Below are positions 28,701 through 42,743 of a stretch of DNA of 64,000 bases, in pieces. Position numbers and translations under genes: made by a program. Location of the stretch: the NCBI RefSeq assembly GCF_001039355.2, contig NW_019775474.1:135325-199324 (forward strand), read 5' to 3'. Within the stretch, counting starts at the first letter, position 1. Each line of letters opens with the position of its first letter. Origin of the DNA: Lingula anatina. Its lineage: Eukaryota; Brachiopoda; Lingulata; Lingulida; Lingulidae. A model generated the notes under the pieces. The model was not told the DNA's origin. It worked only from the letters and a program-made list of their open reading frames with translations, and made no database searches.

Positions 28701-31700
28701 GTAAATTCAGCTGTGGACATGACAAGGGGAAGGGTTTTACTCCTTCATCAGATTGTTGGCCTCCACTCTTGTTTCTGTGATTAATGACCTTATAACTAAA
28801 TTCCAATGCTTTCCATATCAGTTTCTTCAAATAAGTAGAGAGTCCTGTAAACCGGACTTAAGTTTGTTGAGAGCTGAACTTACCCTGCTTACTCCCTGGC
28901 ACAGTTCAGTTAAAAAGATCTCTTCCTTGCAGGAGATGAGCCTTGCCATAGGAGAGTCCCAGACCATCAGAATCCAGTTTGATCCCTCCTACAAGGATGA
29001 TTTCCACATTCGCACTGCAGAGGAAGTGCTGACAGTGGCCTACAAAGAACACCCACATGTGGTAAATATGATGAACAGCATATTTGCTAAATAAAAAAAA
29101 TTGAGTCATTAGTGCATTATAATGGGCTACTGTTAATTGTACATTTTCACTTCTTTTCATGTGCACTTTGTGACTTTAATGAAGAGATACTGGAATTGCT
29201 CTACATATTAAAATGTTTGATTATTTATACAATGTTCTAGAAATGCATTTCTTTTCCATGTATGGTTCTGTTGTAGAAAATGCTGAAAAAGTTATATTGA
29301 TTTAGCTTTTTTATTTTTGTTGCAAAATGATGGTGGGTTGTTCATGAATAACTGAAACATCTATATGCATTTAACCTATCCATCCATCCATCCATTCATC
29401 TCTAGGACTACATTGCCCTGAGAGGAGAAGTCTACTTTCCCAACTTAGAATTTGAGAAGAGTGTAATAAACTTTGGTTGTATCCTGAATGACACAGAGGT
29501 CACACGGTACGTCAACATCACCAACAACAGCCCTATGGAGGTCAAATACAAGTGGTGTTTCCTCATTGGTGATGAGCCTTGCACAGTTTTCCACAAGCGT
29601 CAGACTGTCACTCACCAGGTCATAGGGGAGGAGCTTGAAGAGTACTATGAGGAAGGTCAGAGTCAAGGTCGCTCCAGCCAAGGTGAAGGTCAGCCAGAGG
29701 GTCAAGGCCAGCAAGTTGAAGTGGAAATTCAGGACTCAGAGCAGTATGCTCAAGAGTTGGAAGAGTCAAGACAAGAAGAGAAGGTAAGAGAGATTCAGAG
29801 TAAATGGGTCCTGTATCCTTTTTCGAATTATTTTGAAAACTAATTATCAATTCTGTAAATTTTGAAAGTAATGCTGATAAGCAATAGCATTTATGAAAAC
29901 TGTTAATTTTTGCTCTTTAAAGTAGGTGTTGTTTCCAAAAGGGTCTGACTATATACTCACTCTCATCACTAATAATATGTCTTTGATACATAGTTTTTAA
30001 CTTATATTGAATTTCACGCATACTGGATTAATTCTCCTGAAAAAAAAGATAAAGTGTTTCCATCAATTTATCATCATCTTTAAAGGGCATTAGAATAAAA
30101 TTTTGTTTTTAATTTATTTATTTTAGGAAGTAGACAAGGAACTGATGTTGATCATAGATGAAGACCAAAAAGACTTGGATACTGAGAAGGGATCAGTTCA
30201 TAAGGCAGACTCAGAGAAGGCAGAAACTGACAGACAAGTATCTGAAAAGGTTGGTTTTATGTCTCACAATGAAAAATAACCCAGACAGAAAAGCACTCTT
30301 TATTCAAAAACTTTTAATGATGACTGTGCCTATGACTAGTAGAAAACCAAGTGTCTCAGAAAGTGTTCAAGCTCCTATTTAGTTAACAGTGAATTATTGA
30401 TGTATTTTTTAATTATTTTCCTGTTATATGTAGGATAAGGCTCAAAGCTTGGAAAAAAAGTTATATAATTGTATTTCATTTGCTCCTTGACCCTTACCCA
30501 TATCACATTTTCCCTTGTTGATTATATGAAAAAAAATCAAAGAATGAAAATATAAAATGTGATACAAACCTTTTCCTTTGCAGGGAGGGTCACCTCAGAT
30601 GCAGGAGGCTGTAGAGAAACTGGACCTTGGCCGCGGTGTAAGTGTCCAGAGCCGGCAGAGCCGGGCAATGAGCAGGATGGACACTGGGACACCCAAGCCA
30701 CCTGTACTGGTCAATGCCAAACTGGCCGAGCTGATGGACAGAGAGCCAGAGGAGGAAGACCTGGGGGTGGAGGAGGTGAGGGAATCCTGATTTTTCAATG
30801 AAAAAAAAAAACCTGAAGAATTAAAAAAAAAAGTTTAATCTCATTATTATTTTAACAAAAACAAGAGAGATGGGTTCTGCTGTTTGAGCAGCTTCTCAAA
30901 ATTTATTGATTAAATTATTATTAAAAAAGAAGGTGTTCTGTATTTACAAAAAGAGTGTGCAGCAAATATTAAATTTAACAATAAGGGGGCAAATACCTAG
31001 AATAGATTTAATTTATAACAAAAAAATGACAACTTTTATTTTAATCATTTTCCAGATATTTGACATCTTGCCCCTGTACGGCACCCTTAAGTCTGGTGAC
31101 ACAGAGCAGATTACCTTGACCTTCTATGGTCATGCAGACATAGGCAGCAAGGCCAGAGCTATCTGTGAGGTGGAAGGAGGACCCACATATGTGGTGGAAC
31201 TGAAGGGAGAGGCCTCTCTTGTACAGTATGCCTTTGATTGCCAGGATATAGACTATGGGAAGCAGGTACAGTGGGTGAAGCAGTTAGTGTGTGTGTGTGT
31301 GTGTGCACGCATGTGCGTGTGTTTGTGCATGCGTATGTAAGTGAGTTCTGTGTGTTCTTATAATAACAAGGTTTAATATATTAAAGATGAGTAATCTTTT
31401 CTGCCTATGTGCCCTAGGTATAACTTATTGAGAAGTCATAGTAGTTTTTTTTTCTTATTTTTTTTGTTTTAGAATATATATCTTTTGTATCAAGCTTGTT
31501 AAACTGTCAGAAAAAAATTTTTGACATGGAATTTTCAAGATTTATTTGTTATTCTTCTCCACCAGATGTATGACCAAGTAGCAGAGACCCAGATCACCCT
31601 GATAAACACAGGAAAAGTAGGCTTTAACTTCACTGCAATCAACATGGATCCCAGCCTGGAGAAAAAGCCCAGAGCCGGGGTGCCTGTTATGATTCCACAC

Positions 31701-32364
31701 ACTGTAAGTTTGTTTGAACTTTAAGCTTATTTAATTTTTTATTTCTGATTGCTATAAGGGGAAGTGGAAAAGACAAATATTGAATTGTGAGACAGTCAGG
31801 TGGGCAACATTATATGAATCCATAACCCTATTTTTATCATTAGATATTGTCCTAACATTGTTTTTTGTGGCGTTGCCTATGAAGATTTGCCAGCCTATTC
31901 GGAAAATTTACAAACACTGACACTTTTTCTAATGTTACTCATAGTTAACAAAAAAAAGTGATTGCAATAATTATTATACTTTTATGTCTTAATCCAACCA
32001 ACATGAGTGAGAATATTGACATTCCCTAAAAATTGTCTATTTCACAGGGCTATATTGAGCCATTCAGTGAGTTAATCCTGACAGTCAAGTACCTCCCCGG
32101 GGTACCAGAGAGATTCCATCGCAGCTTCCAGATCCAAGTGGCACACTTCGAACCTGACACCATCAACATCTACGGAGAGGGTGTATTTCCCAGGATCTCT
32201 CTGGACCTGCCGCGGGTGGACGACAATGACGGGAGGTACTCCTCACAACTGAAGGAGGCCAGAGAGTTGCTGAGTGGGGAGAAGAAGTGTGGGAAGGATC
32301 CCTTCAACAGCCTGGCGTCCACACTGAGGGAGACACACAGGGAGGATGACAATGTGTTCCTGCA

Positions 32365-32420
<56 letters not shown>

Positions 32421-35400
32421 GAGAGGGTGCAAAGGGGAAGGAGTGACTAACCCAGAGTTTCAGAGTCAGATTTTTCAATTTCTTTATACGGTAGTTTATT
32501 GGATGAGTGTATTGATAATCATATCAAAGTTTGAAAATGAAGATGTTGGCCGAATCAGAATCTGGATTTCTGCACGTAGTGACCCCCCAACTTGTTTTAT
32601 AAGTAAATAACCTAATGTGTAATTGGAGATTTTGCTGAAAATATTGCTATTTAATATAATAATTCTAGGAATAATATTACAAGAATCTTAAAATGTTGAT
32701 CCCTTTTACTTAAACCCTTGAAATAAAAAAAATTATGAAGTTTTACTATCATATCAAAATGTTACTTATACTTATTTGAATATTCTGATAATGTTCCTTC
32801 AGCCTGAAGGCATGCCCTCTGAGCTAGAGCTGCAGATGGAGGTGGAGAGACTGATGGTGAAGGAATACGCCATGGACCAACTGCAGCAGTCCAACAGGTC
32901 TGAAACACACGACACATCCCACGTGCCCACCACACATGACAGCAAGGAGCACAGCAAGAAAGGGAAGAGAAAGAAGAACAGGTACGAGTTTGTAATTTGT
33001 TAGGATTGTAGTTAAAGATCAGGAATGTCTTGTTAGTGTTGTTGTTATAAATGATGATGTTACTGTTCATTGTGACTAGTGCTGATGCTTTGGAAAGACT
33101 CTGTTGAGTTTGGCAGGAGAAAAAAAATATGAACTTTTTATGTTAAAGTCGGCATGCAAGGAAGTTGGAAAGTCCTGAGGTTATTAATTTTGATACATGG
33201 ACATGCTTTTGAAACAATTATAAAGGCAATGTTATAGTTGATATACTATCCTATTAAAAAGAAAATAATGTGCTTTTAATTGGCTATTGGGTTATCAGAA
33301 ATCATTTGTTAGTACACTATGTTTTCAATTTCACAAACTATTTTGTCTTCAAGACCCCGCCTCCCTGACTATCTCCTGGACTTTGGCTACGTCGTACTGG
33401 GCACAGTGCGCACACACATTGTGCGTGCAACAAACAGTGGATGGTACCCTGCCTCTTTCTCCGTTGACCATGAGCAGAGTCACGGCACTGGTTTTAATGT
33501 AGAACTTGACCGTGTGAAGCAGCTGCCTGGTGCTCCTGACCATGAGACAGTGGACTTTGTGGTCAGTTTTGACCCTAGGGGAGCCAACCTGCCACTGGGG
33601 GATATAGACACTGTAGTTCCTATTACTGTGAGTACCTCTTTGATTATTTCTTTCTTTGTTGTACCATTTTCAAGTTAACTGTTGTTATTCATAGTTCTTA
33701 TTACTGTTTTAGAGCAAAAGTAAACAAAACTGTTTAGCTTGCTTGAGATGTTTCACATTACTAGAATAACCTACTTTCATTATAACCCAGTGTTAAATTG
33801 AAAGTTTCAAGTTCTTTTTACTAAAAAGTAGAAACAAATGATTCTGATTTTGTTTCAGGACCTGTTCTTTACTGTTTGTGTGATGAGAAATTTTAATTAA
33901 TATATTTCCCTCTGTCTCTCCCCAGATTGTAAACGGCCCCCAGATCAATGTGCGTCTGCATGCCAACGTGACAATGCCTGAGATGACAGTGTCTGCAGAC
34001 ACCCTGGAGTTTGGGGAGGTCAAGTGTGGCGAGTGTAAGATAATCACTATCCAGCTTTACAACCACAAGTTTGTACGCTGTGAATGGAATTCTCTGCCAC
34101 TGGAGAAAGACAAGAAAAAGGTAAGATTTGTGGGTTCTATGTGTGGAAAGAGATAAAACACTTGCCAATGAGCCTAGTTTCCGTCTTTTTTTATTTGTTT
34201 GTTTTTTGCCATCAAAGGGGAAGGGGGGGCCAAATACCTCAACAGTTAAATACAAAACCCTCTGTTACTAAGCACAAATGATTAAAAATGATCATTATAC
34301 TTTTATTTATAGCTTTGATTTTTAAAAATCTCATTTGTGATCACAATCTCTCAACTATTTCATTTTCTTATCTTATTTGAGACTTGACAGACATTTGTCT
34401 TTGAAAATTCATTTAAACAGATCCAAGTATTTGTATTTCCATTTTTGTCAACCTTTCAGGACAAGCACATTCCCATGCACCTGCGTCGCAAGATGCGTCA
34501 GGAGAAAGCCAAGCCACGCACATTTGAAGTGATGCCCCCCATGGGCGTGCTCATGCCAGGACAGAGACTCAATGTGCAAGTCAAGTTTATGCCCACGGAA
34601 GAGGTAATATCATATATTACTATATGTTTAATTATGTTATTCTTATTTTGTAGTAATGTGGTAATTTGAATAGATGATTATAAACTCCTTTAAATAATTT
34701 TTACTTCAGGTTGATGATAATGATAATAATAAGAATAAGAATAATAATGTTCAGTTGTTATAATTACTAGAAAATGCCTAAATTTTAAATGGTATTTAAA
34801 TGACATTAAAATACAATTTCAAAATAAACATTTTTATATTCTATTATTTCAGAAATACTATGAATACAGGGTTCCTATCCGTATAGCTCAGAGTAGTCAG
34901 CGTCTGCTGGTCCTGGCCAGGGGAAATGGTCTGGAGCCCAGGCTGGACTTTGAGAAGACCCTGATGGAGTTTGGCCCCATTCTGCCCCACAGTCCTGGGG
35001 ACGAGAGAGAGGTGGTGGTCAGAAACCCATGTCAGTTCCCTATAGAGATTTATAACCTGGAGTTTGACAAGACATATCTTGAAGAAGAGAAGGTATTTGT
35101 TTGTTTGTCTGTTTGTTTGTTTTTGTGTATCTGTGTGTTTGTGTTTCTGTAATCTTTTTGTTAAACTAGTGAAAAATTTGTGAAAAATAGCTAATTTTTG
35201 TTTTGTTCAGCAAGTAATTTATCTGTACCATTTGGCAGAATAATTTATTAACCAAGGGTGGACCTTGACATGTATGGTTTATTGCCATTTTCTATGAAAA
35301 TAATTCACATAACAGTCACAGTTACAATCTGTTTACACTGATGAAATGTCCACTTTCTGAAACATGGAGAAAACTACAGAAGCTGTATTTTTCTCAGTAA

Positions 35401-35443
35401 ATGTTCACAGTCTGCTTTCTATGAACTAAGCAGAAAATTTGCA

Positions 35444-35483
<40 letters not shown>

Positions 35484-38400
35484 TTCATTTCAATTAGGTC
35501 CTGAGGCTAATGAAAGGATATGATGAGTACAACACAATTCTCCTACCACCAAGAGGTCCCTCAGAGAAATTACCAGCAGAGCTGCTGGAGTATTATGAAG
35601 GTGAGTCCATTGATTCTCATACATACATGTTTTTTTTCTATGATTCAAGTTCAGTGATTCCCAGTTACTCCTCATCTAATATATCTTTAATCGATACTTT
35701 TATTAATATATTATTTATGCATACTTTTTAACATTTATCTGTTTTAAAAGTATTTTTATAATGATTTTATTGCATTGTCCCCAGTGTTTAGTGTTTATTT
35801 GTATTGCAACTGAGTTTTGTTACATTATTTTTATACATTTACTACAGATGAATGATAATAATTATTTTCAGACTTAGTTTATTAAGTGTTAGGGTCTGAT
35901 ATGATGGGCTATTAGTCAAAAAACATTTTTAATTTTATTAGATTTTATGGAGTATGGGATTGTAGAGAGACCCCACAAAATGCATATTCCTATTAATTGA
36001 TATTATTTAAATAGAAACAGTTTGAACCTGATAATACAACTGACATTTCAGACCAAATGAAGAAGCTGGAAGAGGTGGAGCGCAAGAAGAGAGAGAAGGA
36101 GGAGGCAGCAGAAGCAAGCAGAAAAGAGCAGGAAGAGAGAGGTAAGACCCCAGTGATGTCATTGAGAAGATCAAGAACTGAGTGAATATTTAAAATTGAA
36201 TTTATGATGATTTGTAGTACTATGGAAAGATGCACAATTATGAAAAAATCTGTTTGACAAAAGAAAATGTTTAAAAATATAAATATAAATAACTTTCATT
36301 TAAAAAAAAAGACAAGTTACTGAATGGGATATGAATGTTATGTAATTATTTTTAAATCAGAAGCTGCAGCAGAGGAAGGAGAGGAGAAAGCTGAAGGAGA
36401 AAATGGAGAACCAGAGACCCCTAAACTTGATATTCCCCAAATTGCCAGGACTGCTCCGTCCCGAACTGGTACTGCTGATGCATCCAAAGGAGAAGAAACG
36501 AAGGAGGGCAGTGGAGAGGATGAAGAGAAGGAAGATAAAGAGGAAGAACAAGAAGAAGGTATTTAATTTATTTTATTTTTTGCCTCCCCCACAGGAAAGG
36601 GGATTTGATGTGTTTTTATTTGCCTCCCCTGTGAGGTCATTCTTATGCCGTATATATTAGTATGCTATTTGTGACATTGAAATAATAATACTTATTATGG
36701 TGATCCTGATATATATTGATGATTATTCAATATTCAACCACAGACTGGAGATATATTTTGCAGTATTCTGATAATAATACAAGTCAGTTTTTTTTTTACA
36801 AATGTGTAATAACATTGATTAAATTCCAGACAAGCCTGGAGAGTCTATTGGCAGTGCAGGTGTAGGTGAGCTGGAGATAACACCAGTATCAGCCGCCATT
36901 GCCCGCCATCTTGGAATTGACTTGACACAGGAGGGAAAAGCTGCAAGGAACCGCAGAGGAGTGGCATTTATTGTTCACGGAGCTCCTATGGCTGGTAAGT
37001 AGGAACTTTGCAAGCATTCATGAATTTCAAGGATTTTCATATTACCATGAAGAGACTTGTTATTTTAGTGATTTGCATCCAATATTTTGATTAATTTCAT
37101 AATTTTGTATATATAATGAAACTGAAAAGTACCTGCTAGTGGGTGTTTATTTCTCTATGGCAAGACAATTATCTGTAAAGATATACATGAAAGGGCTAGT
37201 CTTTGTAATTCTCATTAATTCATCCAGATTACTCCATCATTTTCATATAAGTTACTGGTTTATATTATTGACAATAGCTAATAAAGTTATTATTCTTGTA
37301 TAGCTTCCTAGAACAACTAAAGTATGTAACTCCATGTGTATTTGCAGGCAAAACCTCCAGTGCTGTAGCCCTAGCCAAGCACTACGAGGCAGCATTACTG
37401 ACACTAGATGGTGTCATATTAGAGGCCATTTCTAATGGCTCCACACCCGCAGGTCTGCGTGCACGTGAGATGTGTGCAGAGGCAGCACGTAAACAGGCAG
37501 AACTTGAAAAGCTTGCAGAGGGGATGGGTGAAGAAGGAGAGAAAATCAAAGCTGGTGGACTAACAGCTGAAGCAGTGGCTGCTCACACTCAGGGGACAGG
37601 TGAGCATAAGGATTTAACTATGTTATGATATAATGTGTGTATTATGTATATATGTATTATGTGTGTATTTTATTGAAGTTGAAGTTTTTTTCTAGAAAAA
37701 TTTAGATGAAATCTAAAAATCTGTTTTCAGATGACAGTTATTAAGTGTTTTCATGTTCACAAACTTCCACCTGCACACATAGACCTACCTATGTGCCCAC
37801 ACAAATGTCTACATCTTAATATCAGAACTTGCTGTATTGTTTTATGTACACTTTCTTTAAATAATATTTTTATAAATACTTTTTTTACACCACAGGTCCT
37901 GCTGCAGCCCACGCTCCAAGTATCATCTCCAACCGTAAGACCAGCACAGTGGCTGATCACAAGGGAGGCAAGGAGAAGATTAAGGCAGGAATAGCTGCCT
38001 CCTCCGTGGATGGCACGAGTCAGGTAGGGGCACACTTCTCTTACTACAGCCATGTCTATGTCATGTAGGCTGCACTCAGCATGTGATCATTATTTACAAT
38101 ATCAGCACAAAAGGATGTACACTGTCAAAGCACTTATGTGTGGCATGACTCTTCATAGTTGTGACTCTGTAAATATTGGTTTTCTTCAATGCACAGTGTA
38201 TAATTGCAGTATGATGCTTTAAAGCTTAGAAGCAATGCATTGCTTTTTGTAGGATTTTTTTTTGACAGGGTAATGTATGTTTGTATAAGACCTATTTTTG
38301 ATAAAAAAAGTTAAAAAATGAAGAGTTGACAGTTTGCATCTGAGATAAAGTTACTAGCAACATGATATGCCTACCAGGTGTTTGTGCATATCTTTCAAGT

Positions 38401-41400
38401 CAAACTAAACTGAGAGATTGAACAACCATCATGATATTTATCAAAGATGCAAATTGATTGATTTGGATTAAAGTGGACATTATTTTTATTAAGCTTGTAG
38501 CAGTCTTAAGCACCTTTATTGTTCTGTTTCAAAAGCACAGGCTCTCTGTCACTTTTTTTGCTAGTCTGTTTGATAAATTTTGCCTTCTGTCTGCTAGTGG
38601 CATTCCCAGGAGAGTATGCTTCACTCCAATGCTGCATTAGATACACATAGGTCGCAATACTTCTCGCACCATAAGCACGGGCACAAGGTTGGTTTGTGTT
38701 GGTTCATGTGCCCCCTCACCTCTCACCCCTCAAACTCCTTTGTGTTTGGAACTCTTAGCCTTATTTTCCAAAGTTCATTATGAATCGGTGATTTTCAAGT
38801 CAGAACTAGCTTCCAACAATGACACAACATTGATTTGTTTCTTCTTAGTGGACAAGGCATTCCAAAAAGTTTTTTGACACAAATTTTCATGAAATTTCCA
38901 TGATAAACAGTAATTAAAGGAGGGAAAGAATTGATTTCAAATTGAATCCAAGTCTGAGACTCTTAATATTTTTAAAAGTGGAAGACTTATTAACATTAAT
39001 TTGGAACTAAGAATTCTGACTTAGAAAAGAATCAACTATTTGTTGTGAACTTTGGTGCATATGGTTACTGCACTGCCATGCTACCCACCCTGCTTTGTCT
39101 GTAGGAAATTTTAGTTGGATTATGTTTATTTTATGGCAATTGCTTTATGTTGCTTGTGTATTCAGTGTTTTAAATGCTTTTTTTATGTTAAGATTGCTGC
39201 TGATTATGTTGCTGATAGATGTTTTGTATACAGTTGAATCTTTGAATGTCATGAATTTTTATTTATTGCAGCACCTTTATGTTAATTAATTGCTTATAAG
39301 ACCCTACCCACCCTCACTTTAATCTTTTTGAGTCACTTAAAAGCTTTTTATATGTTGCAGTGTTCATTGTTTTTCTGATAGTTAATATTTAAAGTTGTTT
39401 GGGTTTCTTTCTTGAAGTCTGATAATGCCAAAATTCAGCGAGGACGAGGTGCTGCTGCTGCCGCACAGGAAGAAGATGCATCACAGGTGCCCTCTAGTGG
39501 CAGCACTTGCTTGAAAATGCACACCATTTGCTGTTGTACTCATTAATATATTGTTAGGCAGCAGACAAAATTCATTTTATCTGGCAACTCCATTGATCAA
39601 AATAGTCTTTTCTTGTCCTTTTTTTGACATATGGAGTTTTCTTTCCACTTTTATCCTTACTGTAACATAAATGTTTTTATATTTGAAATTTTACGTTTGA
39701 ATAACATAATGCTTTGTTTGCTGCCTAGCCATATTCATAGGTTTACACTAATAAAAAAATAGATTTTTAAGAGACCATTTCTGCTTTGGAGCAACTTAAA
39801 ACATAACTCATTATAATTTTAGCATTAGAAAAAAGGGTTGATTTAGTCATTAAAAGTGATTTCGAAAGCAAATTATATCATAATAGATTACATGCTAGAA
39901 GTACCCTGTAATTTACTAACTCAGTTGTGTAGATGTGTTTCTATGTTGTTTGTTTAAATTCAAGACAAAAAAAAAAGAGAGATTAACTATGTAACATATT
40001 TTTGGCTAATAGCAGGAGTGTAAAAGTTTGATCAGTAACTTTCGAAATTGGTGTTATTTTTTTTTAGCACGATTGAGCTATTTAAACCTAATAAGATTAA
40101 AAGATAAATGAAATGAAATCTAACCAGGCATATATATTGTTTGTTATGAAGATTGAGACAGTGCAATGGTTTTTATACACACTCATGTTTGTGGCATGTT
40201 TATAAAAGAGAGTGCTACATAATCTTGGGTGTTATATTTTGCAAGTAGTTTTCTTTTTCCACTGTTGTTTGCAGTGTATTCAGGTGAATCGGACTTATTG
40301 TGTTGCTTGACAGTTTACAGATTTGATATATAATCTGACATTTAAAAAAATGTACAACTTTCAATTTATACAAAAAACTCCTGAATGATAAAAACCTGGT
40401 AAAAAAGCTACCCAGTCACATCAACATTTTCAGAACACAATTTCACAGTTCAGAATCACTTCAAATTATACTTTAATATTTAGGGAACTAAAATTATTCA
40501 AGAAGCTTGTTACACATTGTTTATGTCTTTTATCCCTCCCAGGTCCCCAGCAGTCCACCCCCACTGGCAGCCCCAATAGCTCGCCGTCTCAGTGTGAGTG
40601 CCAGCGTGGCAGGAGAGGGTGGTCTCATGAGCTGTGTGCTACCTGAGGAACTGCTGGTAGACATACTGGCAGAGAGGCTACAGGTGAGTGTCACTGGGGT
40701 TTTAAGATTAAGGCCTTTTTGCACATTGAGTGGTACAGTTTTCTGTATGATCCCACCAGTCTAAGAGATTGACAACTTAATAGCCTGGCTGTTACGTTTG
40801 AACCACCTAAACCCCTTTAACCAGATCAATTTTGTTTGGTAAATTGGGGCTTGTGAAAGTTATCAGCCCCCCCCCCCCCCCTCCAACCCCAACTCCAAAC
40901 TGAAAAGGTTGTGCTCCACTTACGTCTTTTCCCTCTCCGTCCTTAAAACCACAGTCTGTGGCAAATGATTAAACCATAATTATGTATATTCTGTCCTATT
41001 TTTCCAGCTGAATGACTGTCACCGTGGCGTGGTGTTTGATGGGCTGGACACACTGTTCAGTGCTAACATGGTCAATGCTCTCTATGCCCTCCTCAAGGCT
41101 CTCAACAACAGAAAGTACCTGTACTTTGTCACCCTGAAGCTCAGCTATGACACCTTGAAGGAGAGAGAGAAGAAAGAACAGGAGGAGAAAGGTTGGTAGT
41201 TCATATGATTAGGGTTGCTTTTTGCTGAAAGGAGGCTGAAAAAATAGCATGCAATTTTGTATTTTTTTTTTGTAAAAAGTTAGTAATATTAAAATAATGA
41301 TTTGCTTACTGTACATATTTATTGCCATAATGGTATTGGCATCATACTTTTAAATTGTAACTGTTTACCTTATATGAAATTCTGTTGAGTAAACGTAGAT

Positions 41401-42696
41401 TTTGATATTTATTTCTTTTCCTTATACTCACCCCCCAAAAGAAATTGACATTAAATTTACAACATTGTCAACTGAGATCAAGTTCTTTGAAATACACTTA
41501 TTTATTTGAAAATGCCCCCTTTGAAAATCTCAGAGCGTATGGAAAAGGAGAAAGAGGAAGCAGAGAGACGACGCCTTGAGGAAATGTCAGAGGATGAATA
41601 TGATGCCCTGACTGATTCTGAGAAAGCTGAGGTAGACAGGAAGAGGTTGGAGATTAAGAAAGAAAGGATTAAGAGGTGAGGAGATGATCATTGTTTTGCT
41701 TTATGATAATACTTTTAATTTTTAGATAGCAACTATCAGGAAAAAGTCTAAATTTATCTGTATAATGCATTGAATAAGATATGTTAAATTGTTCAGTAAT
41801 TCTTTAATAATGAAGAATGTCATTGCTATTATTCAGACTCTTTATTGACATTACATTAGTTTATCTTTTTCAAGTCTACCAAAATGTGTAAAGTTGAATT
41901 CTTTTCAATGTATGAATTGTATTTCAGAGAGCAAGAAGAAAAAGCTGAGCGAGAGCGACGTGAACGTGAAGCCAGGGAAGCTGAGTTGCGCAGACTGGAG
42001 GAGGAAAAGTAAAATCTATTGTTTCTGTTTTTTATGAGATATTCTATTACATCATATTACAACATTCAGTTGTATCATAGAAATACACTTTCGATGTATT
42101 TTGTTTTAAAATTTCATGATACATGAGTTATTTCAGAGGAATTTCCATTTTAAGTTTCAGAGAACTCGTTGATAACATTATTTTATTAACAGAGTCTATA
42201 AGTTTATGTAACAGGGGAAAAGACTCTTAAACAAAGGATGTAAACATATTCAACATTTACACTGATAACACATTTTAAAGTTGAGTCCAGACTGTCTTTT
42301 CAGTGAAAACACATTTTATTTTCAGGCTTCAGAAGAAGAAACCAAAGAAGGGGGATGCCAAGGAAGAGAAGGGTGCAGCAGGGAAGAAACCCCCTGGCAA
42401 AGCAGAGCCTGCCAGTAGCAGGATGTCTGTACAGAAACAAGGTGGCAAGGCACATGAGAGTGAGCATGGTCTACCTAAAGGCGCAGCTGGAATGGAGCGT
42501 CCAGAATCTCACCAAACCATGCATAGTGATGAGGATGCCAAGTAAGTTTGGGATGTTTAGCTTTATGTTCTAGTATTAACAGTTATACCAATGTGGTTTT
42601 TCAAAGGTATTTTGTAATAGAATTTTAGACTTCTGAAAATCTTTTTTTTTCTTTTTTGGTGAATACTGAAAGTGTACACTTTCTAAATAAGCATAT

Positions 42697-42743
<47 letters not shown>

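Noticed and set aside
20224-29848. Genuine internal expansion of HYDIN by ASH-repeat duplication
   Set aside because: The junction is marked by N, phases do not match, and introns are duplicated along with exons at allele-like divergence.
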